DNA of 64,000 bases from Welwitschia mirabilis (GCA_051453625.1 JBOZIK010000001.1:35846245-35910244); one strand, 5' to 3'; shown: positions 1 through 11,478, numbered from the stretch's first letter. Numbers and translations: made by a program. The notes: generated from the letters alone by a model not told the origin.

Positions 1-202
1 CTCCGTTTTCACTCCTTCAATTTTCCTTCCTAATTCAGGCTCCTTTTCCATTAGAACTTGGGTTGGGTTGATTGTATTGGCGTGTCGAAGATGCGCTTCT
101 CTTCTAACGCTTTCTGTCCTGTTTCTTGGATTTCCGTTTGATTCTCTTCTAGTTGCTCTGTCTCTTCTTCAAAAAGGATGTCAAATTTATTAGCTTGTAA
201 TA

Positions 203-1026
203 ATGGCTTATTGTTTGACGTTGAAGCCTATCTCTTCTTTCTCTCCCTTTTCTTCACTTCTTGCCAATCATTTCTTGTCTATTTTCCTTTTTTTCCCCTC
301 TTTCTTTTCTTCCTTTTTGCCTTTTCCTTTTGGATGCCCATTTTTCCCACATTTGATACACTGCAAGAGAATGTTTTCAATCTCCAAGTTAAAGATCGTT
401 TCTCCCCAAGCTATGTTAAGAATAATCTTTTTTGCTTTAAAGTTATTGGGTTTCATGTAGACACATATTCTGGCCATTTTCATTTTAGCCAGTAGATCAG
501 TACTCCTGTCTAACCTGACAAATTCTCCCATCATGTCCTCAAACTGTTTAAATAAATCTAGGTACTAGATCTCTGGGTGTGGGCTTGAAATACGAATATA
601 GACTAGTATCTTTTTGAAGATGTTCTCCTTATCCAAAATGAAAGGTGTCCATTTAGTAAGAGCTAAACCCCTCCTACCAAAAAAATATGGTCCTCCTACT
701 AGAACCTTGTTTATATCTTCCTCCAAATGAAAAAAAAAATGCAGTAAGCCTTCTCTAAGAGGGATTACCTTGCAACTAGCTAGGAATTTTTGATTGCATC
801 ATAACCTGACCTTTTCAATAAATGGAAGTCCTCCCGAGGACTGAAACTTTCCGATCAAGCTATTCTTAAATTGGACTTCCAAGTGCTTTGAGTAATTTTC
901 TGGCATTTTTGCCCTAATGACCTTGCCATCTTTTCTGAAACTGAAGTCCAAATTGGGGAATCTTTGAGGCTTTCTTCCCCTAAGTAATTCCACATAGGAT
1001 TTGGTCCCAGATGATTCTACTACCAT
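203..1026 (-). pseudogene. LINE ORF1 remnant (DUF4283 plus zinc knuckle)
   Basis: Read on the minus strand, 1026 to 799 gives a segment starting MVVESSGTKSYVELL and containing FKNSLIGKF, as in the N-terminal DUF4283 region of plant L1-type LINE ORF1 proteins. Stops interrupt the next part, but LVGGPYFFGRRGLALTKW-like residues (about 690-630) fit the same domain. From 534 to 268 the frame MMGEFVRLDRSTDLLAK leads to a zinc knuckle, CIKCGKNGH, followed by a Lys/Glu-rich tail. The knuckle keeps C-x2-C and His but the fourth ligand is Gly. ORF1 proteins of this type bind LINE RNA. No endonuclease or RT follows before the window edge, so this is a 5' fragment. Frameshifts and the lost ligand make it a pseudogene. 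The hydrophobic plus-strand ORFs over the same bases are shadows of the Lys-rich tail. Confidence 0.75.
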
Positions 1027-2199
1027 GAAGTCAATAGTCCACCAAAAAGAGACGCTTTCGCTACCTTAAATGCCTTAGATTCACTAAAGCCTATTCTTTC
1101 CAATTTTTAGGGTTCATGAGGTACCAATTGAAAAACCTCCCCTCTGGAGTAGGAAAATCGACGTGAGGCCTAAGCGTTACTGCTATGCCCTATTGGGTTT
1201 TCGCAGCATTGGCATTACCAAGGAGCCAAGCACACATTAGTAAATATGCAGAGAATCCACAATCACCTAACTTAATTACCAGAAATAGGCCGTAACCACT
1301 ACCAATTCCCTAACTAGAGAGGAAGAGCGACATGTGGAAGATGTGCTTGAAAAGCTACCGCCGCAAGACGTCGCCACTATCGAAGACACCGTAGACAAGG
1401 CTAAAAACACCAGAGTCCTAGAAACCCTAGCAGAGCTCACTACTAGTCAGTCCTTACTCAATCGAAAAACTAAAATTTTAACTTACATTATGTGCTTCCT
1501 ATAATTTTTTATGTTTTTAGTTCGGTTTTTATTTTTTTACAAATTTGCTATGTTATACATTAAAAATCTAGAAAATATTTGTTTTATGATTTTATTATGA
1601 TTGGATTCATGGACACTCATGTTTTTAATTTCCATTCTATCTCTCTACAATCCTAGTACATTGACTACTTCATGAGAACTTTACAAACTACTATGAATTT
1701 TCTAAAACTGAAAATCACAACTACACTAGTGTCCTTGCCTGCCCTAACCAGTGCCACAGGTGTTTCTGCTCAGGAGACCCTAAAATATTTACCGAAACCT
1801 CTGATAAAACCTAGAAACTCCTTTATCTTGTGAGCTCTATGAGAAACTTGTCTAAAACCTAACTTAAACCTTACATGCCTTATATTTGTGACAAGTCTAG
1901 TAGATTAATCCAAAATCCTCTCAATAATATGGATCCTTTATTAATCCAAGAAGTACACAATAAAACCAACCTTGTGATGACACCTAAAGGAAACAAGTTT
2001 CCTCCTCTCAAGAAGATCCAAGTAATCAAAAAGAAATCTATTCATCTTAACAAAATCCAAATGTCCCATTTAACTTTCAATTTCCCCTTAACGGAGCATT
2101 TTCTAACTAAGAACTAATCAATCACTTGACTGCCTATTACCTTGCCCAGGAGGCGGCCAAACGGTAAGCTACTACAATAAACACTAACGAACCTAGCTT
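1027..2199. other. Unassigned leader-like sequence
   Basis: No confident gene. Positions 1027-1440 probably belong to the 5' part of the minus-strand LINE upstream of its ORF1. From about 1450 the sequence becomes AT-rich. A short plus-strand ORF at 1875-2117 lies just upstream of the gypsy gag region and could be the gag leader, but I recognise no domain in it. I see no LTR end, PBS or TATA box here. Confidence 0.35.
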
Positions 2200-2270
2200 C
2201 ATGACTACCTCCAACCACAATGCTTAAGAACACCTTCTTGTATAGTATTTCCACCCATAAACTTTCGCCT

Positions 2271-3130
2271 CACTTCCATGACCTAGCATTCGAGGATCCA
2301 TACCTTCACCTTAAGGAATTCGAATGTGTTTTATCAATTATTCCTTAATACCCAAACACATTTGACATCCTTAGGCTTATCCTTTTTCTGTTTTTCTTAA
2401 AAGAGAAGGTGAAATCTTGGCTCTACAATCTCGAGTCCTTCTCCATTAAATCCTAGTCCGACCTTAGCAAGGACTTTATCTCAAAATTCCTTGAGAAAGG
2501 AAATAATGAACTACCAGCAAAAAGAACATAAAACATTTTCCCATGTCCTAGGAAGATTCAAGAACTTATTACAAAAATATCCCTAACACAGATTTAAACC
2601 AGGGAGGAAAATACGTTTCTTTTATAATGGGTTGTCAATAAATAATAGTCAATTTATAGAAGTGATGAGTAGGGGAAATTTCCTTAACATGTCATAGATA
2701 AAGTTTGGGACTATCTTGAACAGCTAAGAGTTACAAAAACTGGGAGAAGCCTAGTGAACCACCTAGATCTCATTATCATCCAATTAGATCCACAAATGTA
2801 TTTAAAGTCCCTAAAAAATTCAAAGTTAATAATAGGATAAATGAATTAGCAAGGAGAGTGGAATCTCTAAGCACCTCACCCGCACCATCACTCTTAGTCA
2901 CTCAACTAGAATGTCTGATTTGCCATATAGATACCAACGAAATAGTTGAGTGTCCCTCCATTCCTTTGTTTTAAAATATAGTAAACAAGGAAGTTAATAC
3001 AGTAGAGAACTAGTGGCAAAACCAGAAAAATGTCCCTTACTCAAATACATATAACCCTAGGTAAAGGAATCATCCCAAAGTTTTTTTAGAAACAGGATAA
3101 TTTATACAATAGAAACCAAATGAACCAACT
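2271..3130 (+). pseudogene. Gypsy gag remnant with CCHC knuckle (copy A)
   Basis: The capsid-type retrotransposon gag domain is readable in pieces: FEDPYLHLKEFECVLSII from 2290, KEKVKSWLYNLESFSIKS from about 2400, DLSKDFISKFLEK from 2460, and RFFYNGLSINNSQFIEVM from about 2610. These match the FxDPxxHLKxF, GKAxxWL and FYxGL blocks of plant gypsy gag. A knuckle follows at about 2925-2975, CLICHIDTNEIVEC, with C-x2-C-x4-N-x4-C spacing in which the usual His is Asn. Gag forms the virus-like particle that packages element RNA. Stops and frame changes between blocks show that it is not translated as one protein. Confidence 0.85.
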
Positions 3131-3439
3131 AAGAAACTCATTTCCTTCATCATCCTCTCATCCCTTTACATCTAATTACTAAAAACTATCTTCATCCACA
3201 TCCTTTGAGGAACTAGTAAGAAAGTTTATAAAAATCCAAATCCAACTTAATAGCAATCATGAACAATTATTAAAGTAACATTTCTTATTGTTAACTAATA
3301 TTGAACAGAACACACAATCCATAACCCAAGTCTTCCAATAATTCTAATAAATCCAACCCCAAATTCTATCCATTCTAAATTAAAGAAAAATAGGTAAACT
3401 TCCCATGCACTCTTAACAAAACCTAAAGGGAGTTAGTTT

Positions 3440-4366
3440 ATAAAAGACACATAATCCACTTACATAAAAGAGACTAAGTTTATTCACCTAGAGAGTGGAA
3501 AAGAAATAGAAAATCTACCTCTTCAAAATAAAATTAAGAAGAGACCAATCACCATAGAAAATAAAAAAAAGGATAAAACCATAGAAGAACCGTTTCTCAT
3601 ATACAAAGATTCCTATCTTTTTCCCAACAACTTAGAAAGGACAATATTATGAAAAAACAATTAGAGGCTTTAGAAATCTTAAAATAAGTTAAGATAAACA
3701 TTCCTCTCCTAGAAACCATTTCATAGGTGCCTTCCTATGTAAAGTTCCTTAAAAATATGTGCACTATGAGAAGATCGTGAATGTAAAAAGAAAAGCCTTT
3801 TTATGTAACGAATAAGTGCAATTCCTCAGAATTAGTTTTCATCTAAGTATAAAGATCCTAGATTCCCTACAATCATAATAATCATAGTAAGTAAGTAACT
3901 TAACTAAGGCTTACTAGACTTAGGATCTAGCATAAAGTAGTTTCCCTATAGAACCTAGAAAGAATTATGCTTGAAAGGGCTTAAAAATATCAAACTTCAA
4001 CTCTAGTTAGACAATATTTCTATAAAAACACCATTAGGAGTTATAGACAATGTTATTTTTAGGATTGATAGCTATTACTTCCCAGTGGATTTTGTAGTTT
4101 TAGACATGAAAAATATAATAAACCAATTAGTGCTTATCATCTTAGGAAGACCCTTTCTAGCAATTTCAAAAATCTTAGTTAATTGTAGAAACACGTTGAT
4201 GAAAATATCCTTTGGTAATATGATGATAAAATTAAATATTTTCAATGCCATAAAATTTCCATCTAATAATAAAGTAATAGAACATGTGGATAGGATAGAA
4301 AACCTCCTAGAAAATCAAGAATACTCCACTCACTTTATGCAAAACAATAACTTAGATTCTTCTTAA
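3440..4366 (+). pseudogene. Gypsy aspartic protease region (copy A)
   Basis: The retropepsin-like protease of the pol polyprotein. The active-site block reads LLDLGSSIK at 3911-3937, keeping the catalytic Asp in a D-L-G-S context, then a stop. The C-terminal half is open at 4085-4366 and contains MDFVVLDMKN and LVLIILGRPFLA, the conserved FxVLDM and ILGRPFL blocks of Athila-group proteases. In active elements this enzyme cuts gag-pol. Upstream, YVKFLKNMCTM (about 3745) matches the KYxKFLKxL segment before the protease. Several frameshifts separate the pieces. Confidence 0.85.
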
Positions 4367-4559
4367 AAATCATGCCCCATCACTCAGGATGAAACCTTCC
4401 TTGAACTTAATCCTTTACTAGATGATGTTAAATATGTTTTCTTAGGAGAAAACTCCATTTTTCTAGTAGTAATCAATTCTTCTTTGACCTCCTTCCAAGA
4501 AATCAAATTGCTAAACCTTTTAAGAAAGCATTAATAAGTAATAGGATGAACTCTCTTAG

Positions 4560-5333
4560 ACATTAAGGATACTGATCCTAGAATTTGCATGCATCATATT
4601 TACTTAGAAGAGAATGTAGATACTTCAGTAGAAGCTCAAAGATGGATAAATCCAACCCTAAATAAGCTAGTTAAAAATTAAGTGATCAAAATTCTAGACA
4701 ATGGAACTATTTACTTCATTTCAGATAGTAAGTGGGTAAGTCAAATCTAAACTATAGCAAAGAAATCTAGAATTACCCTAGTTCCAAATAAAAACAATAG
4801 ACTCATCTCCACTAGACCTATATTCAAATGGAAAATATGCATAGACTATAGTAAATTAAATACTGTCTTATGAAAAAATCATTTTCCACTTCAGTTTTCT
4901 AATCAAATCCTAGAACAACTTGTGAGACATCCTTTCCACTGCTTTTTGGATGGCTATTTAGGATATAATCAAATAGAAATCACACCTAAAGATCAATATA
5001 AAATTACCTTCACTTGTACTTATTGAATCTTTGCTTACAAAAGAATGCCTTTTAAATTATGTAATGTGCTAGTTACATTTCAATATTGCATGATTGGAAT
5101 TTTCTTTGATTTATTATACTTGTGTGTCAAAATATTTATGGGTGACTTTTATCTCTATAAAGCCTTTTTCAATCATTGCCTACATAAATTAGAACTTGTC
5201 CTTGCATGTTGTATTAAAAAATGCCTTATCCTTAATTGGGAAAAATGTCACTCTATGGTTAATAAAAGAATAGTATTAGGATATATTATCTCCTATGAAT
5301 AAATTTAAGTAGATCTTGCTAAAGTTTCTTTGA
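4560..5333 (+). pseudogene. Gypsy reverse transcriptase N-terminal half (copy A)
   Basis: RT motifs in order: KWKICIDYSKLN (about 4828), HPFHCFLDGYLGYNQIEI (about 4929), RMPFKLCNVLVTFQYCM (about 5042), and the active-site region FMGDFYLYK near 5140. The standard motif is F-M-D-D-F, so the first catalytic Asp is Gly here, which would abolish polymerase activity. The rest, LNWEKCHSMVNKRIVLGYII, leads into the RT thumb and is cut by the 100-N gap. Stops occur before HFPLQF and elsewhere. This is a dead remnant. Confidence 0.88.
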
Positions 5334-5433
5334 NNNNNNNNNNNNNNNNNNNNNNNNNNNNNNNNNNNNNNNNNNNNNNNNNNNNNNNNNNNNNNNNNNN
5401 NNNNNNNNNNNNNNNNNNNNNNNNNNNNNNNNN

Positions 5434-6325
5434 AAAGAAAGTTAGGTTTATAGAAGGGGTTGAATCCACTCACATCAAACAGACTAAATCTATTCATCTT
5501 AGAAGCAGAAAAGAATTAGGAAATCCACCTATGCAAAATAAAACTAAGAAAAGACTAGCCCTCATAGAAAATAAGTAAAAGGATAAAATAATAGAGGAAC
5601 CCTTGCCCATATATAAAAAGCCCCTACCTTTTCCCTAATAACTCAGAAAGGACAATATCATGAAAAAACAATTAAAGGCTTTATAAATCTTCAAAGAAGT
5701 TAAGATTAAACATCCCTCTCCTAAAAGCCATTAATTAGGTACCTTCCTATGCAAAATTCCTCAAAGGCATGTGCATTGTGAAAAGATGTATGAATGTAAA
5801 AAGTAAAACTTTTTTAGCACAAGAAACAAGTGGAATCCTCCAAAATGAATTTCCACTCAAGTATAAAGACCTTGGATGCCCTATAATTACAAATCGTCAT
5901 AGGAAATAGGCAACTCAACCAAGTATTATTAGACTTAGAAGTCAGTGTAAACTTACTTCCCTATGAACCTACAAAGATTTAGGCTTGGAAGGGCTTAAAA
6001 ATACAAAACTCTAACTCTAATTAGCTGATAACTTTTTAAAAATGTCATTAGGAATTATAAAGGATGTTATTATTAGGGTTGATAAATGTTATTTCCCAGT
6101 GTATTTTGTAATTTTGGACTTGGAAAATGTAACGAATCAATTAGTGTCGTCATCTTAAGAAGACCCTTTCTAAAAACTTTAAATGCCTTAATTAATTACA
6201 AGAACAAGTTGATAAAAATCTCCTTCGGTAATATGACAACAGAATTAAATGTTTTCAATGCCATGAAAGTGCCATCTAACGATGAAGGAGTAGAACATGT
6301 GGATAGGATAGAAAGCCTCTTATAA
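5434..6325 (+). pseudogene. Gypsy gag-protease linker and protease (copy B)
   Basis: The linker frame KKVRFIEGVESTHIKQT is open at 5434-5578. The protease active-site block reads VLLDLEVSVNLLPY at about 5920-5960. The catalytic Asp remains, but the essential Gly of D-x-G is Glu, so the enzyme would be inactive. The C-terminal part (6086-6325) keeps the VVILRRPFLKTLNALINY block corresponding to ILGRPFL in copy A. It is followed by EGVEHVDRIESLL, which is nearly identical to copy A. This is the same family, broken differently. Confidence 0.82.
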
Positions 6326-6580
6326 GACAAAAAATGCTTCACTCACTTTCCACGAAGCGATGACTTAGACTCTTCTCAAAAATCATGCCCTATCACCCAG
6401 GATGAAACCTCCCTCGAACTTAAGCCTTTGTCACATGATCTTAAATATGCTTTATTAGGAGAAAATTTTATTTTTTGCTAGTAATCAATTCTTCCTTGAC
6501 CTCATCCCAAGAAAATGAGTTGTTAGACTTTTTAAGCAAGTATTAGTAAGCAATAAGATAGACTCTCTTAGATATAAAGG

Positions 6581-6792
6581 GCATTAATTTTAGGTTAATG
6601 ACTACTTACTAGAGTGATAAGGTCATAGACACACAGATTTAGAGGTCTAGAGTTCAAACCTCAGCAATGACGACGAACATAAAAAACAAGTACCATTGGG
6701 CATTTGTGTGGCACAAATTACCTACCTGCTGTTTCTACGAAAAATATAGAAAAAAGAAAAAAAAAGTGGGGGGAGGGGGGTATTGATTTTAG
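6581..6792 (+). mobile_element. tRNA-derived SINE (body 6594-6779) with target-site duplication
   Basis: The body interrupts the copy B pol sequence. It has a tRNA-like head with an A-box-like TAGAGTGATAAGGTC (about 6609-6623) and a B-box-like AGTTCAAACCT (6651-6661). It ends in an A-rich tail with G runs (6740-6779). It is flanked by GCATTAATTTTAG (6581-6593) and GTATTGATTTTAG (6780-6792), 11 of 13 identical, which fits a target-site duplication from LINE-mediated insertion. Copy A (about 4568-4590) lacks the insert and joins the equivalent flanks directly, giving an empty-site comparison. SINEs are noncoding and depend on a LINE reverse transcriptase. The A-box match is loose, and I cannot name the family. 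Confidence 0.72.
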
Positions 6793-6799
6793 CATCTTC

Positions 6800-8280
6800 A
6801 TGCATCACATTTACTTAGAAGAGAATGCAAAGCCTTCTATAAAAGCCCAAAAACATATAAATCCAATCCTAAAGGAGGTAGTAAGAAATGAAGTAATCAA
6901 ACTTCTAAACAATGGAATTCTTTACCCCATCTTAGATATAGCAAATGGGTAAGTTTGATCCAAATTGTAGCAAAGAAATCTGGAATTACCCTAGTTCCAA
7001 GTGAACCCAAGGAACTCATCCCTATCAAAACCATAGTCAAATGGTGAATGTGCATAAACTATAGAAAATTAAACATTGTCTCAAGAAAAGATCATTTCCC
7101 ACTTCCGGTTTCTAATCAAATCCCAAAACAACTTGTGGGACATCCTTTCTACTATCGTTTAAATGGGTATTTAAGGTATAACCAAATAGAAATTGTCTCT
7201 GAAGATCAACATAAAACCATCTTTATGTACCCTTATGGAACCTTTGCTTACGAAAGAATGTTTTTTGGATTATGTAATACCCCCACCACATTTCAACATT
7301 GCATGATTGGAATCATCTCTGATTTATTAGACTTGTGCGTTGAAACATTTATGGATGATTTCTCTATCTATGGGACCTCATTCAATCATTTTCTACACAA
7401 CTTCGAGCTTTCCCTCATGTGATGTATTGAAAAACACCTTGTTCTTAATTGGGAAAAATGTTACTTTATGGTTAATAAAGGTATAGTATTAGGACACATT
7501 ATCTTCTCTGAAGGAATTCAAGTAAATCCGGTGACCTGTTGATGCCATAAAAGTAAAAAGACATTAGATCGTTTCTAGGATACATAGGATATTACAGGAG
7601 ATTCATTANNNNNNTTAGCAAAATATCTAAACCATTATATGATCTCCTAAGCAAAGACGCCTCTTTCAACTGAACGCTCAATTGTCAATAGACTTTTGAA
7701 TAACTTAAGAAAAAACTCTCTTCCACTTCCATCATCCAACAACCTGACTAGAAATCACCTTTTGAACTTATGTGCGATGCTAGTAATTATGTAGTTAGAG
7801 TCATGCTAAGACAAGGGATAGATAGAAAACTAACTGTAATCTATTATGCTAGTAAAACATTGAATGCACTCAGTTGAATGACACAGTTACAAAGAAAGAG
7901 CTGCTTACCATAGTCTTTCCCCTAGAGAAACTTAGGCAATATTTTTTAAGATCTAAGGTGATTATCTATATAGATCACTCAGCCCTTAGATATCCTTTTT
8001 CCAAAAAGGATTCAAAACTAAGATTAATCAGATGATCCTCCTTCTACAGGAGTTTGATGTAGAGATTAAAGACAAAAAGGGCTTTAATAACATAGTTGCA
8101 GATCATCTTTTATGAATAACTCAGAAAAATATGCAAACATCCCTTCCCATTAATGATACCTTTCCTGATGGACATCTCTTCTCAGTTTCAAAAATTCCTT
8201 GGTTCATCAATACCATAAACTACCTAGTTTCTAAGGTTATTCTTCTCACTAGATCTTTAGTGATAGAAAAAGATTCTTAG
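6800..8280 (+). pseudogene. Gypsy reverse transcriptase and RNase H (copy B)
   Basis: The RT frame 7048-7422 is the longest open stretch of the copy (124 codons). It contains MCINYRKLN, PLPVSNQIPKQL, LNGYLRYNQIEI, RMFFGLCNTPTTFQHCMI and FMDDFSIYG, so the Y/F-x-D-D active site is intact, unlike copy A. After a stop the thumb continues (LNWEKCYFMVNKGIVLGHII, about 7443-7503). A 6-N gap lies at 7609-7614. RNase H follows: FELMCDASNYVVRVMLRQG (about 7752) with a catalytic-type Asp, and VIYYASKTLNA (about 7838). The enzyme would copy element RNA into DNA. Many stops after 7500 rule out a functional protein. Confidence 0.87.
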
Positions 8281-8319
8281 GTCAAGCTAAATATTTCTTT
8301 TGTGATAATCCGTATCTAT

Positions 8320-9398
8320 TCAAGTATTGTCTAGGCCAAGTCATTCATAAATATGTGCCCCAAACTACAATACATGATATTCTTAAGAATTACCATTCTT
8401 AGGCATGTGGGAGCCATTATTCAACTAAAAAAACTACTATGAAAGGTCTTTAATCTGGTTTCTACTAGACATCTATTTTTAAAGCCTCTTACCTTTATTG
8501 TAAATCTTGTGATAATTGTTAAAAACTAGGAAGTTTTTCCCAAAAACAAATGATGCCCCTAAACCCCATTCTTACTATTGAACCCTTTGATATTTGGAGA
8601 ATCGATTTGCGAGGTCCATATCCACCCTCGAATGGGCATCAATATATTCTTGTCTGTGTTGATTATGTGACTAAATGAGTGGAAGCTTATGCATGTTGAC
8701 CAAATGATGCTCAAATAGTGGTAAAATTCCTTAAGGAAAACATCTTATCACGATTTGGTTGCCCATGAATTTTTATTAGCAACAGAGGAACATANNNNNN
8801 NNNNNNNNNNNNNNNNNNNNNNNNNNNNNNNNNNNNNNNNNNNNNNNNNNNNNNNNNNNNNNNNNNNNNNNNNNNNNNNNNNNNNNNNNNNNNNGGAACA
8901 TACCTTTGTAAGAAAATATTTAACAATCTTCTTGCTAAGTATGGAGTTACTTATACAATAGCAACACTTTACGACTTTCAAACTAGCAATTAGATCAAGG
9001 TTATCAATAGGGAGATTAAAAAAAATTACAAAAAGTTAGTAAACTCAACAAGGAAAGACTAATCTTTTAAGCTTAATGATGTTCTATGGGCCTATTGCAC
9101 AACTTACAAAACACCCTTAAGAATGTCTCCATTTAGGTGAGTCTACAGAAAAGCTTGTCATTTACTCATAGAATTCAAGACAAAACATATTGGGCGATTA
9201 AAAACATGAACTTAGACTTGGAGGTAGCAAGGAGAAAAAGGGTCATACAACTTAATGAATTAGACAAAATTAGGAATAATGCCTATGAAAATATAAAAAT
9301 CAACAAAGAAAAGATGCAAAAGTTTCATGATCTAAACATTTTTAGGAAAACATTTTAGGAAGGAGAACTAGTTTTGATCTATAACTCACAATTACAGC
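8320..9398 (+). pseudogene. Gypsy integrase (copy B)
   Basis: The zinc-binding N-terminus is represented by YCKSCDNC (about 8502). The core begins FDIWRIDLRGPYPPSNGHQ (about 8590) with the first catalytic Asp and continues ILVCVDYVTK. The second catalytic Asp is Asn in FISNRGT (about 8770). A 100-N gap (8795-8894) is flanked by the same 8 bases, GGAACATA, and removing it rejoins the frame: RGT followed by YLCKKIFNNLLAKYGV. Later blocks (NREIKKNYKKLVN, DVLWAYCTTYKTPLRMSP, and AYENIKINKEKMQKFHD at about 9280) match the C-terminal half of Athila-group integrases. It is inactive because of the lost Asp and stops. Confidence 0.87.
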
Positions 9399-9958
9399 NN
9401 NNNNNNNNNNNNNNNNNNNNNNNNNNNNNNNNNNNNNNNNNNNNNNNNNNNNNNNNNNNNNNNNNNNNNNNNNNNNNNNNNNNNNNNNNNNNNNNNNNNN
9501 NNNNNNNNNNNNNNNNNNNNNNNNNNNNNNNNNNNNNNNNNNNNNNNNNNNNNNNNNNNNNNNNNNNNNNNNNNNNNNNNNNNNNNNNNNNNNNNNNNNN
9601 NNNNNNNNNNNNNNNNNNNNNNNNNNNNNNNNNNNNNNNNNNNNNNNNNNNNNNNNNNNNNNNNNNNNNNNNNNNNNNNNNNNNNNNNNNNNNNNNNNNN
9701 NNNNNNNNNNNNNNNNNNNNNNNNNNNNNNNNNNNNNNNNNNNNNNNNNNNNNNNNNNNNNNNNNNNNNNNNNNNNNNNNNNNNNNNNNNNNNNNNNNNN
9801 NNNNNNNNNNNNNNNNNNNNNNNNNNNNNNNNNNNNNNNNNNNNNNNNNNNNNNNNNNNNNNNNNNNNNNNNNNNNNNNNNNNNNNNNNNNNNNNNNNNN
9901 NNNNNNNNNNNNNNNNNNNNNNNNNNNNNNNNNNNNNNNNNNNNNNNNNNNNNNNNNN

Positions 9959-11478
9959 AGTATTTCTCACTGAAAACACCAAAAATCATCAACAATTCAA
10001 TCAATGGACATCACCTTAACCATTACCATTCACCTATTTTAGTGACTTATGAATTTATGAGATTTACAGATCTAGGCGAATGGCCTTTAGCCAAAAATCA
10101 ATAATAAGTGATCTCATCATCACTTAAGTAACGGTTTTGATTAAGTTTACTTATGGGTTTCTAAGGAAAAATTACACTTATTTCGAGTGTGATTATTAAA
10201 AGCACATTTGCTTGAAGTCTTCAAATTCAGTAAAAGATGGTTAANNNNNNNNNNTATATGTTTCTTAAGTGTAAAGCTTTTAATGGGGACAAGATTTGTC
10301 TTGATTAGGTTAATGAGAATGACCCTTCTAATGTGCATTAAAAAATATAAGAATATAAGCAAAAGAAAATATCTTTCTCTAAACACACATCTCATAAATC
10401 ACTTAACTAGGTTTAGTTAACTGCATCAGGGCTATGAACACTCGTTGCAATGTGGCTCTAATAATCTAAATATGACATAACATCTGCACTAGGGCTACAA
10501 ACGCTCACTAGTAATGCAACACTAATTTCTTCGTAAATAACATGTTTAACTCTATTAGAAGGAAATGTCGTAACACTAGATGCTTAATGTGATTCAAAGG
10601 CTTCTAACTAAGGATTTTTGCAATCAGTTTTATGGTTAAATCCTTTGACACATATCAATTTTTCCTTTTCCATTAACCATTTCACTTCATTTTATGAGAA
10701 ATAAATCATAAGCATTAATCGTTGTTATGGATTGACATTTCACTTAGTTTTTAATAAATTGGTCATTTTGCATTAGTTATTTTTCTCTTTTCTAGCTTAG
10801 TTGCATCATGTTACATGGTTTTCAATAAAAAGAACATGTCAAGATCTTTCTAAGGTTATGTTTTCAAAATGATTTTAACACTTTTCACCATATGTTCTCA
10901 AAATTGGTTTGTACATCGTTTGACACCAAATTTTTAACTTAGATGCCTTAATTGTAAAAAGTTGATTATAAAATTTTTTCAAAGTTTTGAGTGCTTTGAA
11001 TTAGACAATTTTTATAGGATTAAACATTTTATTAACAACATTTTGCTAAGGGTCTAGCAAAAGTCTGGTTAAGGGGTGTATTAACATTTAAAAATCCACA
11101 TTTTGATCGAGTTAATTAACCAATTTATCTCAATGGAAGATATTAATGTGATCGATTGTATCATAAAAACATGTCTTCTAGTGATTTTTCATATTAATTA
11201 TGAACTTATTATTTTTCCATGACTTTTTCAAGTTAATTATTACATTTTGAGGGACTTTNNNNNNNNNNNNNNNNNNNNNNNNNNNNNNNNNNNNNNNNNN
11301 NNNNNNNNNNNNNNNNNNNNNNNNNNNNNNNNNNNNNNNNNNNNNNNNNNNNNNNNNNAACATGTCTTCTAGTGATTTTTCATATTAATTATGAACTTAT
11401 TCTTGTCCCATGACTTTTTTAAGTTAATTATTACATTTTGAGGGACTTTACAAAAGATGAGAATTATTCAAGCTAGTA
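9959..11478. other. No gene recognised; likely element tail
   Basis: This stretch follows the 560-N gap after the integrase of copy B. It is AT-rich with stops in all frames. By position it could hold the 3' untranslated region or LTR of copy B, but I could not find a polypurine tract or LTR boundary. It contains a 10-N gap (10245-10254) and a duplicated contig end at 11168-11449. Confidence 0.3.
11168..11449. repeat. 91-bp duplicate flanking a 100-N gap (probable assembly artefact)
   Basis: Positions 11168-11258 and 11359-11449 are the same 91 bases with a few differences, in direct orientation, separated only by the 100-N gap at 11259-11358. The likeliest reading is two overlapping contig ends that were scaffolded without merging. 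Confidence 0.8.

Larger units (their letters stand above)
2200..5333 (+). mobile_element. Athila-like Ty3/gypsy retrotransposon copy A (partial, degenerate)
   Basis: Gag, protease and the first half of reverse transcriptase follow in the order and spacing of Athila-group gypsy polyproteins. The linker between gag and protease has YSNTYNPR-RNHP (about 3040-3080), GKLPMHS (about 3395) and HLESGKEIENL (about 3485), matching conserved linker segments of the family. The copy ends at a 100-N gap inside RT. No LTR, PBS or integrase is visible. Almost every segment has stops or frameshifts, so it is an old, inactive copy. Copy B, beyond the gap, is a diverged relative of the same family. Confidence 0.85.
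5434..9398 (+). mobile_element. Athila-like Ty3/gypsy retrotransposon copy B (partial)
   Basis: After the gap the sequence restarts at the gag-protease linker (IHLRSRKELGNPPMQNK, 5490 onward) that was already present in copy A at about 3485. It then runs through protease, RT, RNase H and integrase to a 560-N gap. Over the protease it is plainly related to copy A but much diverged, so the two are different insertions or paralogues, not the same DNA read twice. Gag and LTRs are not visible. A SINE has inserted just before RT. Confidence 0.85.

Noticed and set aside
178-495. Hydrophobic Phe/Ser/Leu-rich plus-strand ORFs
   Set aside because: Antisense of the Lys/Glu-rich tail of the LINE ORF1 on the minus strand.
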